Of a DNA stretch of 64,000 bases, positions 22,818-35,300 are shown one piece after another. Both the position numbers and the translations under genes were made by a program. Location: assembly GCF_945859705.1 (NCBI RefSeq), contig NC_079136.1, positions 91,573,120-91,637,119 of the forward strand, read 5' to 3'. The notes beneath the pieces were generated by a model. It searched no databases, had not been told where the DNA came from, and worked only from the letters and a program-made list of their open reading frames with translations. This DNA comes from Episyrphus balteatus. Lineage: Eukaryota; Arthropoda; Insecta; Diptera; Syrphidae. Within the stretch, counting starts at the first letter, position 1; each line of letters opens with the position of its first letter.

Positions 22818-24961
22818 TAGGTAATTTCTCCAACTTCAAAATTTTGCGCAGGATTAAAAAATGTTTTGTAGAGATTAAAATTGTAGAGATAAAATTTGTT
22901 TTTCCCGGATCTGCGTACTAAGCTTTAATGTTTCTGAGTAAATGTTCTGTATTTGGTTCAAATACTTTTTAGAGGGCCATTTTCAAATATTTGGGCCCAC
23001 CTGCCATTTCTACAAAATAAGGCCAAAATGGCCCAATCGTGCTAGATTGCTGTTGTCAGCGAAACAGTTTAGTTTCAGACAGTAAATCATTAGACAAAAT
23101 GAATCGAACCGAAAGAAGATTGGTCCAAAGCAATTATTTACACGCTCAAGTATAGGCAGGGTCATGATACTTTCAGCAAGCATGTCATTTGAAGCGAATT
23201 GGTTTGCAAGAAGGCTAGCTCTAAAAAGATAGCAAACAAATTTGGTGGCATAATGCCACATCTTGAATATTAAAGCATTATAAACAAAATCAAATTTGAG
23301 AAATTTTGACATTCTCTATCTTCTCAAACAGTAACAACTATAGAGTTTTAAATCTTTGGCATAAAATGTTCAAAATTTTTTGGTGAACACTATTTGCTCT
23401 ACAATTTATCCTTATATTTTTTATAAGAAATGAAATGAACTGGGTTGAAAAATTAAGAAGGAGGAGGAGTTGCGAGAGAAAGTGTGGGGAGAGGTCGATC
23501 TTTCAGCTTAAACCTCTATAGGGAACATTTAAGTTACGATTACTCATACATATATCTTAAAGCTTGGTCCATATTATGTCAATCAGCACTGTTTTTTTGT
23601 ATTGTTGACCAGTTACTCGTCGACGCTCTCAGTTAACTGGTTGAACAGAATGAAAATTCGCTTGTAGCAAAGAAAAACGTCGTGGTACAAGATGTCAAAT
23701 AAATTCGCTCAAAATGTAGAAAAGATGAACAGAATTATGTGGCGTACAAAAATGTCAATTGCCTTGAAAAAAAAATAATTTTAACTGAGTAACCACATTA
23801 GAAACGTCAAAAGTCATTCCGCTTGTAGCTTGAAGTAAAAGTCGACTCGACTTGTACCACAGCGAATTTCCTTGCCACAGCCACAGCTACGTATTCTGGC
23901 AGCAATATACTAATTTCATACTTTTTAACTTTGACAGCGACACAAGACACAAGCCACAGACACACATTCTGGTCTACCAGTAAATGTGGACACTGGACAT
24001 CATATAATAAAACGGCGAACACGAATTTTGTGGTACAAACTACGCGGCCCACAAAAACCGAAGGGGCATAAATTATATACCGACCGATAGCAAATGTTCC
24101 CTAGATGTGCAGAATGCATAATTTTTAAAGCTTTTATTAACCGAAATAGATAAATTGATTAAAATAAAATTCGATATTTTAGTAAAAAAAAAACAGAAAC
24201 AACAAAGCAATACAAAAACAACTGGAAATATCTGTTGGAAAACTTCCAATGGACTGGAATGAAATGTCATTCATGACTGAATGAATGAATGAAAGCATTC
24301 AGCGAAAATCAAAAAACATTAAGGTGGGTTCACATTGGTGCGTTGTTTTAAGATCGCATGTAAACTATGGTTAACTTTCATTGTTTTAGTTATCTAAGTT
24401 TAGAAGTAAGATGTTGTTTTATTACCATGATTTTTTTTTGTTAAAATCGAATTCTATTAAAATCGAGTCTATTACTAAGGTCTAATCTTTTGTAAAAACT
24501 TTTGATACCAATGAAATCTATTTTCGTCCTTTTCTCTCTTGAAAGAACATAAGAATTTGTCAGCAATTACATGAAGCCTCAAGAGGCGCGACTCTTTTTA
24601 AACATGTAATGAGTGCAAAAGAGAAAAAAGATGAAAGAAAAAATTATCCGACCGGAGAGTCGTGGGTCGTGAGTCCGAGACTCTTTTTTGACGTTTTTTT
24701 TTCCACTTTTTCTTTTTTCAACATTCCCTCACATTTCTTTTTGCTTCTTGGTGCAATACAACAACAACAAAAGATAAATGTCAAATTTGAGTCCTTGACT
24801 CAAGAGGCATCGTGTAATAGTACGCGCCTCACAGAATGATTACACACCCGACAAACAATTTTGGTTCTATAAAGCTTTACAGATGCAATTGTTGCTTCTT
24901 TAAAGCATTATAGAAGCAAAATTGTTAGTAAGGCAGCCACACAAAAAAATATAAAAGTGCT
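22818..24961. other. Non-coding DNA, nothing recognised
   Basis: No supported gene or RNA. A short GAATGAATGAATGAA run lies near 24275-24295. The remaining frames are short and lack domains. Confidence 0.45.
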
Positions 24962-25995
24962 GACCTGGGATTGCGACTAAGTTTTTCATATAGTTTTTGG
25001 GTCGTTAAAACCGAATCCGAAGTCCGTTTTGCTCCATCACGTCAGGTTTTCGAGATAACCTCATAAAATGTCACGAAAACAAAAAAAAAAATTTCTCTGA
25101 TCTGGATGTGCGAATATGCGAATATTGTTTTTGGATCACTGAATCCAGATTCGAAGTCAATTTCGCCCTATCACGTCAGGTTTCTGGGATATCCTCAAAA
25201 AAATGTCAAAACCAAAAAAACAAAAGTTTTTATCTGGGGTTGCGACTAAATTTTTCATATAGTTTTTAGGTCGCTGAAACCGAATCCGAAGTCTATTTTG
25301 GCGTATCACGTCAGGTTTTTGAAATATCCTCAAAAAATGTCTAATGTCGTTTTCTATTGACGAATCTCAGAATGAGAATTGTGAATCTGACAGCTGAAAG
25401 GGGGGGTGAAGAGGGGAAATAGTGGTAAAATCTCAGATTTCATGATCTATTTGCGTCCTGAGATTCAAAAAAATGACAAAAAAATGAATCTGAGATTCAA
25501 GAATCTGATTCTGGATTTTTATCAAGATTCACGCATACAAACACACGCACTTTCACACACACTCCTCTGTTTGACATTTGTCTGAACATTTGTTGTTGTT
25601 TTATTTTTTTTATACGCACAGATTTCGCACACAATTACAAAACTAGATTTCATATTCTATTTGCAGTGGAAAATCTGGAAATTTTACACAAAAATCTCAA
25701 AAGTCAATAGAAAACGACATAAACTAAAAAAAAAGTTCTTATCTGACATTTTTTGAGGATATCTCAAAAACCTGACGTGATACGGAAAAAAAGAGTTCGA
25801 ATTCGGTTTTAGCAACCCAAAAACTATATGAAAAACCTAGACGCAACCCCAGATAAGAAATTTAGTTTTTTTGGTTTTGAAGTTTTTTTGAGGATATCTC
25901 AGAAACCTGACGTGATAGGGCAAAATTGACTTCGAATCTGGATTCAGCGATCCAAAAACTATATGATTAACATATTCGCATATCCACATCAGAGA
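24962..25995. mobile_element. Foldback element with tandem units in its arms
   Basis: The left arm has three related units of about 115-135 bp (24962, 25095, 25229), each carrying ATCACGTCAGGTTT followed by a (T)CCTCA(A)AAAATGTC word. The right arm carries two units in inverted order (about 25740-25855 and 25856-25995), each with AACCTGACGTGATA. Units 2 and 3 pair with their inverted counterparts and unit 1 has no partner. Tandem units within long inverted arms resemble Drosophila FB elements. A separate 373-bp segment with its own inverted ends forms the centre. There is no coding frame. Confidence 0.8.
25346..25718. mobile_element. Core segment with 16-bp perfect terminal inverted repeats
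   Basis: It starts GTCGTTTTCTATTGAC and ends with its exact reverse complement GTCAATAGAAAACGAC. The interior holds GAATCTCAG/CTGAGATTC words that pair locally and a G-rich run. It may be an independent MITE nested in the foldback or that element's loop. Flanking bases do not show a clear duplication. Confidence 0.65.
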
Positions 25996-28411
25996 AATTT
26001 TTTTTTGTTTTGCAACAACAAATACTATACAAAATAATGAAACTATTTTGGTATAATTGTGTTTAAAGTTGTTGCAAATAAAAAAAATAAAGAAATTGGA
26101 GCTCGAATTTCGAGGGCGGGGTCGGCTAGTACTAATAATTATCATGTGGAATGCAATGAAATGTCATTTTTGAATACACTGTCAACAAGCTGGAACACTC
26201 GCAACATTCCTTGATCTTACCGACTTCAATCGGGATGCGTTCGGGCAACAAAAGTTGAGCAGCGCTATTGATTTACTCCACTTTGTTGATCAAGCTTGTT
26301 GATCATCGCTTTTGTCAACTTTTTGGCAGATAGTTTTTGACATTAGATACCAACCTCTTTCGACTGGTATAATTAATTCTTAAACAATTATTTCTTCACC
26401 CAACAAGATATGCAATTTTGGCCGTGTACATTATCACAATGATCTTTGTTCAGGCTAACATATTTGTTAGATTTTTTTCTTTTATTGTTTGACATGTGCT
26501 TCTGGTTAATTACACATTTAATTGCGCTCTAAACGCTTAATGTATAAATTTAACAAGTTATTGCCTTTTCAATTAATTTTTATGTTGTTTGTTTGTTTGT
26601 TAAACAATGTATCTTGATTTATTTAAGTCCGAAACATAAAAAATTAAATAAGAAAAGGCAATGAAAAAGTTGAATTATTACCTAATTTATTTATACTCTT
26701 TTTAATTTATGACTTTAAATTTACTCAGACTTGTTAATTTTGACAGTTTACTATACATAAAAACAAACAGTTTCCATCAGTATAAAAATTATGTATTGCA
26801 AACAAATTCAATAAAATGTTTTATCTCTCAGCTCTACAAACCACAAACTCGTATTGCAAATTGCAATTGCAACATTATTTATATTTTTTACTATGTTGGT
26901 GATGCTTTTTTACATGCACTTCATCGCGTTATTTACTTACGCTGTCATACCCTCTTTGAAGTGCAAAAGTTTTGCGCTGCATCTATCCTCTCTATAGTGA
27001 AACACCTTGGCTGATGGCATCGAATTTCATAAAACGCCAACATCTCAGCAAATGAGATGGGAATAACAATATAATTGTTATAGATGTTTGTTTTTCTTTT
27101 TGTTCATTTAATAAAAAAAAAAATCTTGACATTTATGAATAGGTAATTGGAAATTGTATCGCATGTCAAAAGCGTCAGGTTAATATGTTACTTTTTCCCA
27201 TGAAACAAAAGGTGTCGCTTTAACAACAAGCTCCTGCAAGAAGTCAAGGATACTTTTTTTTTGCTACAAAAAAAAAGGAAGGATTAAATTGTGGCTATTC
27301 TGTCACAGCATATCACAAATTAATTGTTTGTGAAATCGGTTGAGAGTGGTCAATTTGTCTGTCGACCGATTAAGGAATGTATTAATAGGCGTCACATGAG
27401 CAACATCGAAAGACTCAATGGTTTCCACAGATTCCAGTAGAGAATTGAACAAGATCGACACTAATTATCGCGCAAATACTAGTCGGATGAGGGTCATCGT
27501 TCATCATCATATCTGTTTCTTGCTATATACTAAATGCAAGTGCAGTCACAAAGACAGAGTTTTGCAGTTCTGGTGAAATCATCAACGCGCCGCTCGGAAT
27601 GCTGTTGTTGGGAGCCGCTCTCATATATCCTGGTTGGCATCTTGTCATTTTTATCAAAAACCTGAGCAAATGATGGCGTGGTATGTCGAGTGACTTCGGG
27701 ACGATTCTGATGCCTTTTTTATAACCTCTCGATGCGATGGTTTTTGAATCAAAAGAATTTAAAGTGGTATGACAGAGATATGCCGCTATGGCGGCATCAT
27801 CCTTGTCATTACAGTCAGATTGAGATTGGAAGAAAGTCTTATATTATTATAGCTGACTCGAATGAAAGGTATTTCCTGGTAGGTATATATAAAATTCAGG
27901 GAAACTCATTTAAGGATAAACAATCCTTTACAAATGGGAATCGTTTATGTCTATTTTTTTTTTGTTTTTTTATACAAATCTTTAAAATGTGATCTTTTAT
28001 AGAGATATTAGTTCATGAGAGCAGAAAATCTTTTATAATATTTGTTTTTTTTTTTCATTGAACTGAGAGAATTATCAATTTTAATGAAATTCACCATAAA
28101 AATCGATGTTTACAAATAAATAAAATTAAAGCTTAAACAGTAAACCGGATGCCAAAATGTTTTTTTCGTTTCGGAGAAATAATAAGAAAATCAAACCTTT
28201 TTTTTTTTGTTTTTATGTGGCTGAACCTGTTAGTACACTTAGGAGCAAAAAAAACGGATTCAAATAAATTATTTATATTAAAAACAAAAATTGCAATGGA
28301 TAAAATAATGTTTCTTCAAGTCTCATGGCTTTATTTAAATGCTTGAATTTTTTACTTTGAATTTTTTGTAAAAAATTAAAAATGCATACGATAGTATCAT
28401 CGCTATCTGTC
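25996..28411. other. Non-coding DNA, nothing recognised
   Basis: Frames such as 26709-27014 and 27732-27992 are AT-driven and show no domain. No repeats linking to the rest of the window were seen. Confidence 0.45.
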
Positions 28412-28845
28412 TGTTAAGTAAACATTTTTAGTATCATTTTAAGTAACCATATGACCAATAGTATTATCACATTGCATTGTTGCTGACACGATGGGAAATG
28501 ATTTCTTACCAGTTCCCACTGAGTGTTCTTTTTAAGTATAATTATGTATTTTTTTGTATTCTATCACCCATTTTTACCTTTCCTACCATATCATATTTCC
28601 ACCCAACTCCTACTTCTGCGTGAGACCAGACGAAATAAGATCATTTAATAAAAGTTCAATGTTTAGTCTCACGCGCTGAGTGTTCATTATGCTGACTTGT
28701 CATTTTTTGGCAAAGTACCTTTAAATGATCGGCATAATGGGCACTCGCTGTCCAACCACTTTCAAGTGAACATCAAATAAAAATTGTAATCAATAATAAT
28801 AAAAAAAGGTGTTTGTATTTTCAAGGTTCTAAAGTTTAAAGAACA
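28412..28845 (+). repeat. 5' LTR of BEL copy 2
   Basis: 434 bp, TGTTAAG...AAGAACA, identical by eye to the 3' LTR at 38029-38462. It contains the same AATAAA-in-hairpin arrangement as copy 1. Confidence 0.97.
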
Positions 28846-28847
28846 TT

Positions 28848-28865
28848 TGGCGACCGTGACAGGAC
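28848..28865 (+). promoter_or_regulatory. Primer-binding site of BEL copy 2
   Basis: TGGCGACCGTGACAGGAC begins two bases after the LTR, identical to copy 1. It is the predicted complement of a tRNA-Arg 3' end. Confidence 0.85.
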
Positions 28866-29032
28866 CTACTAAAAGAGTTTAGTGGCCTGTAAATTAATAA
28901 AACAAAACAAAATAAAAGAAAACAGTGTTGTGAAGTGAGTCGTTATTAAGAAGACTAAAAAAGAAAAAAAAAAAAAAAAAAGAAAAGAAGTTCCTTTCAA
29001 TTACTAACAATTCAATATAAAAAATAATTAAA

Positions 29033-30856
29033 ATGGTGGCTACAATTGAAGAACTTACCAATCAGCAAGAAGCTGTAGGAAAAGAAATCTGTACACTTGC
29101 TCGCAATTACGGAAAGGATGGTCCAGGAAGGAAAACCCTGGATTATTTAAATGCGCGGTGGACAAGATTAAATGAATTATGGGAAGTATTCGACAATGTT
29201 GATAGCGAGATAAGAGACAATTATCCGCAGGTAACTGAACACGAATACTTCACTAAAGGTTTTTACGATGGGGTAAAAAAAATTCATGATCAAATGAAAG
29301 ATGACATCATCAAGCGGTTTGCAGTAGCGGAAGAAGAAAAATCTGATGGGGCTATAGAGGAGACCGCAGCAGTCCATCCTCAGCCGGAGCAGCTAAAAGA
29401 AGCCCTCTTAGGACCAGCAGCCGTTAAGCCCCCAGCAGGGCATTCAGAGGGAGTTACCGCAGCAATTTCCAAATTTAACATACCACCAGGGCTGACAATA
29501 AAGCCCACTTTAATAGATGACACCAGTGTAAAGGTCAACAGGATGACTACGGATAGCAAATTCCGATTACTCTGCAAAATATTTCAAGGAGGTCTTAATA
29601 AGTGCCCATTGAAATTGCGGGAAACTTTACCGCAAGAATTTAACCAAAAAACAAAAACCCTAATGACCAATTGGGATGAAATAACAACAACATATAGACG
29701 ACTTGGAGGCGATGCAGCTGTAGAAGATATACAGCTTTACTTTGAGCTCCAGGATGAATTAGATTTGAGGATCACCTGGCTACCAACTAATACATTGCCA
29801 GCTGAAACAGTTCAAATGAATCAAGGACGAGCAACAACAATCAAGCTTCCAAAAATTGAGATACCCAAATTCGATGGAAGCTATCTTAATTGGCCGCAGT
29901 TCTTCGATCTATACAAACAAATGGTGCACAACCAACCAATTGCACCGGCTCAAAAATTATACTTTTTAAAGACAAATCTTACTGGAGATGCCCAAAACCT
30001 CATTCAACATTTCCATGCCACTGATGACAATTATGAATTGGCTTGGAACACTCTAGTTGACAGGTTCAACAACAAGCGGTTGCTGTTATCCGCTCAGTTA
30101 AGCCGATTGTTCCAATCAAATACCATCGTAGACACTGTCAGAAGTCTCAAGAGGCTGCATGATACAACAAAGGAAGTCATTCAAGCCATCAACAATCTCG
30201 GCTATGACACCAGTGGATGGGACCCATTAGTTGTACATCTATTGCTGGAAAAAATGGACAAAGACACCCGAATGCTTTTCGAGGAATCCCTACAAGCACC
30301 AAGAATAACACCAACTCTAACCCAATTACTGGAATTTGTCGAATGCAGGTTCCAAGCCCTGGAGACGGTGAAATCAGATGAAAGGAAGAAAGCGGTAACC
30401 ACCGCATCTGAAAATAGGGAAGTTTCAAATTGTCCATATTGTAAAACTAATAATCATAAGATCTTTAATTGTAAAAAATTTATTAATCTTTCAGTTGAGG
30501 ATCGCAATCAGCAGGTGCGGAAGCTTCAACTTTGCACCAACTGTTTGCAAGGACATCGTTTCCCATCGTGTCAACAGCAACGTAGATGCAAGGTTTGCAA
30601 CGGGAAACACAACACTCTACTACACTATCCAAATAAAAAAGATGTCAACGTAAAAAACCCAGCATCCGGTAAGTGTGATAATATTATTGGTCGGGTGGGT
30701 GAGTTTCCTTCAGGGTCCCATAATAACAATTCTCTAGGGGTCGTATTAAAGGGTCGCGAGGTATATCTCGCCACGGCGATTGTGAACGTCGTGAGTTCAA
30801 AAGGAACGCGTATTCCTTGTCGTGCTATTAGTAGAGTAACTACAGCAAATTATTAG
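29033..30856 (+). pseudogene. Gag part of BEL copy 2, truncated by a foldback insertion
   Basis: This 607-codon frame has its first 598 codons in common with copy 1 Gag apart from two substitutions seen (a Cys to Phe near residue 126 and a Cys to Trp near residue 250). It includes the DUF1759-like region and all three zinc knuckles. The last nine residues and the stop come from the foldback insert. A Gag-only protein could still be made, but the protease and everything downstream are cut off. Interruption falls just before the codons for the protease DSG motif. Confidence 0.93.
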
Positions 30857-32347
30857 GGAACCCGGCCGAACAGCTCTGATTTTGACGATTTTTTTTTCAA
30901 ACGTAGGTAATTAAAAATACTTTAAAGTCTATAGATTAAAAATTGCCGGTGTTGCCGTATTATTTTTTAAAATTAAAATTAAATTTTTTTTTAACAAAAC
31001 CATTTTTTTTGCTTAAATTTCACAAAACAAATGATAGCAAAAGATTCTCTAGGTAATTTAAGGAAAATATATAAAAGGCAGTAAGGGACAATCTTCCATC
31101 GTTCAAGCGATAAATGCAATTTTCTAACATTCTGACCTCAATCACAAAAAAAAATATTTTGAAAACAACGGCAACACCTACAATATTTTAAGATACATTT
31201 TTAAAAAGCCAGAAGCTCATTCTTATCTCTTGAATTTAAATCCACTAAATTTGATCAAGACTTTTTGAAAAAATGGTCCTCAAACTCAGAATTAAAAAAA
31301 AATATGTTATTAGAAAAATTTAAAATGACTTTTTTCCAAACTTTTTCTAATAAAATATGAATTTATTTAAAAAAAATTTTTGGCCATAAATATTATCAGT
31401 TGAATTTCGAAGCAAAAAAGGTAAAATATATCACACTTTTGAAAAAAAATGAAAAATTACTTCAATTTCAATGGTTTTTTTTTTAATAAAACTGAATTTT
31501 TGCATTGAAATAATTAATTTTCTCAGAGACTGTGGTAAATAGGAACTTTTAATTTTTGCTATTTAACTTTCAACAGTAAGGGTTATTAAATGAATAAAAA
31601 ATAATTTTATTTTTAGATGTTGAACTTTAGAAAAAAAAATAAGTTACATTTTTTTTTCAAAACTTTTATTAAAAAAAGTTCTTCGAAAATAAAATACTTT
31701 TTAATTTTTTTCATAAACCATAATACATATTGACATTTCCTTTTATAATTTAAAATCATAATAAATGCGTCCAAAAAAATTTGAAAATAAATGCATTTTA
31801 TATTACGACCAAGTTTAAAAAACGACATGTTAAAATTTTTTCAATAATTTTTTTGTTTCAAAAATCTGAGTTCAATTACCATTCTTTCAAAAGCCGTTCA
31901 TTCAATTAACTTAATTTTAATTTTACATATATTACTAAGCTTTTAGCTTTTAAAAAATGTATATTTGAATATTGTAGGTGTTGCCGTTGTGTTCAAATAT
32001 TTTTTTTTGTGTTTGAAGTCAATTAATAAGAAAATTGTATCTATTGCTTGAACTATGGAAGATTGTCCCTCACTCCCAAATATTTTTTTTCCTTGAATTT
32101 CCTAGACAATCTTTTGGCATCAGTTAATTTATGAAATTTAAGAAAAATTTTTGAAAAAAATTTGTTTTTGTTCACAAAAATCTTCAATTAAATTTAAAAA
32201 ATCAAAACGGCAACACCGGCAATTTTTTATCTATAGAATTTAAAGTATTTCTAATTACCGACGTTTGAAAAAAAAGATCATCAAAATCTAAGCTGTTCAG
32301 CCGGGTTCCCTAATATTGCCAATTTTTAAGCTTTAGTTACTCCACTA
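30829..32347. mobile_element. Foldback family F, inserted in BEL copy 2
   Basis: The 1519-bp insert has long imperfect inverted arms (about 30829-31300 and 31850-32347). It starts TAGTAGAGTAAC and ends GTTACTCCACTA, and is flanked by TAT at 30826-30828 and 32348-32350. The uninterrupted site in copy 1 has a single TAT (13693-13695). Arms share GGGAACCCGGC(C/T)GAACAGC and GCCGGTGTTGCCGT words. There is no coding frame, so it must be moved by an enzyme supplied elsewhere. A 3-bp duplication resembles PIF/Harbinger, but the ends are not typical, so the superfamily is left open. Confidence 0.92.
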
Positions 32348-32348
32348 T

Positions 32349-35300
32349 ATGTTAGACTCGGGATCTCAATTACATTTTATTACAACATCCCTAGCCCAGC
32401 AGTTAGGGAGCATAAAGCGAAGAAAGGACATTCCGATTAGCGGAATTGGAGGCAGGGAAAGTCAGGCCAATTTCGTAATAAATGTTCATTTAGAATCCAG
32501 AACTTCATCATATAAAAGAACTATTGAGACCAGTATAATGCCAAAAATAAGTGATTATATGGCAACTGCATCTCTGGATAGGCAAACTTTGCAATTGCCC
32601 TCCAATATTCTTCTTGCTGACCCTAACACAATTAGTTCCAACCGCATAGACTTGTTAATTGGAGCAGAGTTATTCTTTGAGCTTCTTTTGCCGGGAGAAT
32701 TTAAAATCTCAAACAATCATCCTCTATTGCGGAATACTAGATTAGGATGGGTTTTAGCAGGAAGCGCTGTAGATTCTTCCCAAAATTCTCATTGTCATTC
32801 AGTGTCAAAACCTAGTCTGAGAACACTAGATAAAATGGTCCGATCACTGTGGGAAAGTGAAAATTTTGAAGTTGAATCGAAGGTCTACAGCGAAGAAGAA
32901 TTTAAATGTGAAAAACATTTTAATGATAACGTGGAAACAACACGCCAGGGTCAGTACATAGTACGACTTCCTTTTAAGAAAGACCCAAACCAAACATTAG
33001 GAGGTTCAAAAGAAATTGCAAAGAAGCGTTTTTATTCATTAGAAAGAAAACTAGAAAAAAATGCAGACCTCAAAGAAAGTTACACAAACTTCATGGAGGA
33101 ATATGAGCGTCTAGGTCATATGACTGCAATTCAAGAGCTTGACATACCAAAGTCAAATTATTTTCTTCCACACCATTGTGTAATTAAACCCGAGAGCTCA
33201 TCAACAAAGCTCAGGGTGGTTTTCGATGCTTCTGCAAAGACGACATCTGGGTATTCACTTAATGACACCCTCATGGTTGGTCCAACAGTCCAATCAGATT
33301 TATTTTCAGTTATAGCCAATTTCAGATTACATAAATATGTATTCACTGGCGATATTAGCAAAATGTATCGTCAAATACTCATTCATCCAAAGGATAGAGC
33401 ATATCAGCACATTTTATGGAGGCCAGATCCTAAGAGCACATTAAGAACATACCAGCTCAACACAGTTACGTATGGAATGGCGTCTGCCTCTTATTTATCT
33501 ACAAGATGTTTGGTCAAATTAGCAGATGATTTTCAACATATATATCCTAATGCATCAAAAATTATTACAAAAAATATCTATGTGGATGACTGCCTAACAG
33601 GAGCAGATTCTCTTGAGGAAGCCAAGTTGCTTCTCAATGAAACAATAAAATTATTGAGTCAAGGAAATTTTAATTTAACCAAATTTTGTTCAAATGATCC
33701 ACGCATTCTAGAAAATATTCCAATGCAAGATCGAGAAAGAATGTTAACAATCTATCAGTCGGAGGTCATTAAAACCCTTGGTTTGGTTTGGGACCCAATT
33801 GAAGACACATTCAAATTTTGCTACAAGTACAATGCACCCAATGATTTAAAGATTACCAAACGCCGCGTTCTTGCCGACTTGGGAAAATTCTTCGATCCCT
33901 TGGGATTGATAGGCCCAGCCATATTACTAGGAAAAATATTTTTACAAGAACTTTGGAAATCTAAGATATTGTGGGATGAGAATCTGCCTCAAGAACAGGC
34001 TTATAAGTGGGTAAACTATTTATCAGAATTTTCTTCTTTGTGTGAAATTAATATCCCACGCCTTATCTTAATAGACTCAGCTACGAAATTAGAAGTGCAT
34101 GCATTTTCCGATAGTAGTGAAAGCGCATATGGCGCATGCATTTACTTAAAATCTATTGATAATGAAGGGAAAGTTTTTGTTCAATTGTTATGTTCAAAAT
34201 CTCGTGTCGTTCCCTTAAAGGCGACAACTATAGCTCGGTTAGAGCTTCAGGCGGCTGTCCTAATGGTGGAATTAGTGCAAAAAATCCTTCCAATAATCAG
34301 TAGGACGATCACATCAGTCAGTTATTACACCGACTCTACAACGGTTTTAACATGGGTAAAGGCACCTTCCTATACTTGGGAGACATATATAGCAAATCGT
34401 GTAGCAAAAATCCAATCTAAATCAGATTTGAATCATTGGAATTATGTAAAGGGAGTATTAAATCCAGCAGATCTTATATCGCGTGGGTTAGGAATGCCCA
34501 ATCTTGTAAGATCAACCATTTGGTTCAATGGCCCTGAGTTTTTAAGACAAACTTCAAGTATACAAATGGAGTATTCGATTCCAGAAGAAATCTCTGGGCA
34601 TCGAAGGCCAAAGACAGTGCTAAATATGTCAATCCAAAATGATATAATAAATTCAATCAACCATAAAAACTCGTTTTTTACACTGCAGAAAATTTTTGCA
34701 CATTGCTATAGATTCATGATGAATTTTAATATTCGCTGCAAAGGAAACAGAAGAACTGGTTCTTTAACCGCGGAAGAAATCCAGAAAGGAACGCATTTGT
34801 TATGGAGGATTGTTCAATTAAGTGTTTTTCCCGAAGAGTATAAGGCACTTCAGGCAGGGAAACCTCTCCGCAATACCTCTAGCATAATTTCGTTAAGCCC
34901 ATATTTTGATAAAACAACAATGTTAATACATGTGGGTGGAAGACTTAAAAATGCTGAAATTCCTTCCCAAGCAAAAAATCAAATATTACTCCCAAAAAAT
35001 AATATAGTTACCACATTACTCTTAGATCACTTACATAAAAAACATCTACACGTTTCCCATAGAACACTTGTATCTATCTCTCGGCAACAATTTTGGATTT
35101 TGAGTGTAGGAAGAGAAACACAAAAGGTACTTTCTAAATGCATCCAATGTTTCCGTGCGAAACCCAAATCCATAGATCAATTAATGGGTAATCTACCTAA
35201 GGAAAGAATCGTACCTTCTCGCCCATTCTATTATTCAGGGGTGGACTTTTGTGGGCCAATACGAACACATTATAATATTCGAGGGAAAACTCCAACAAAA

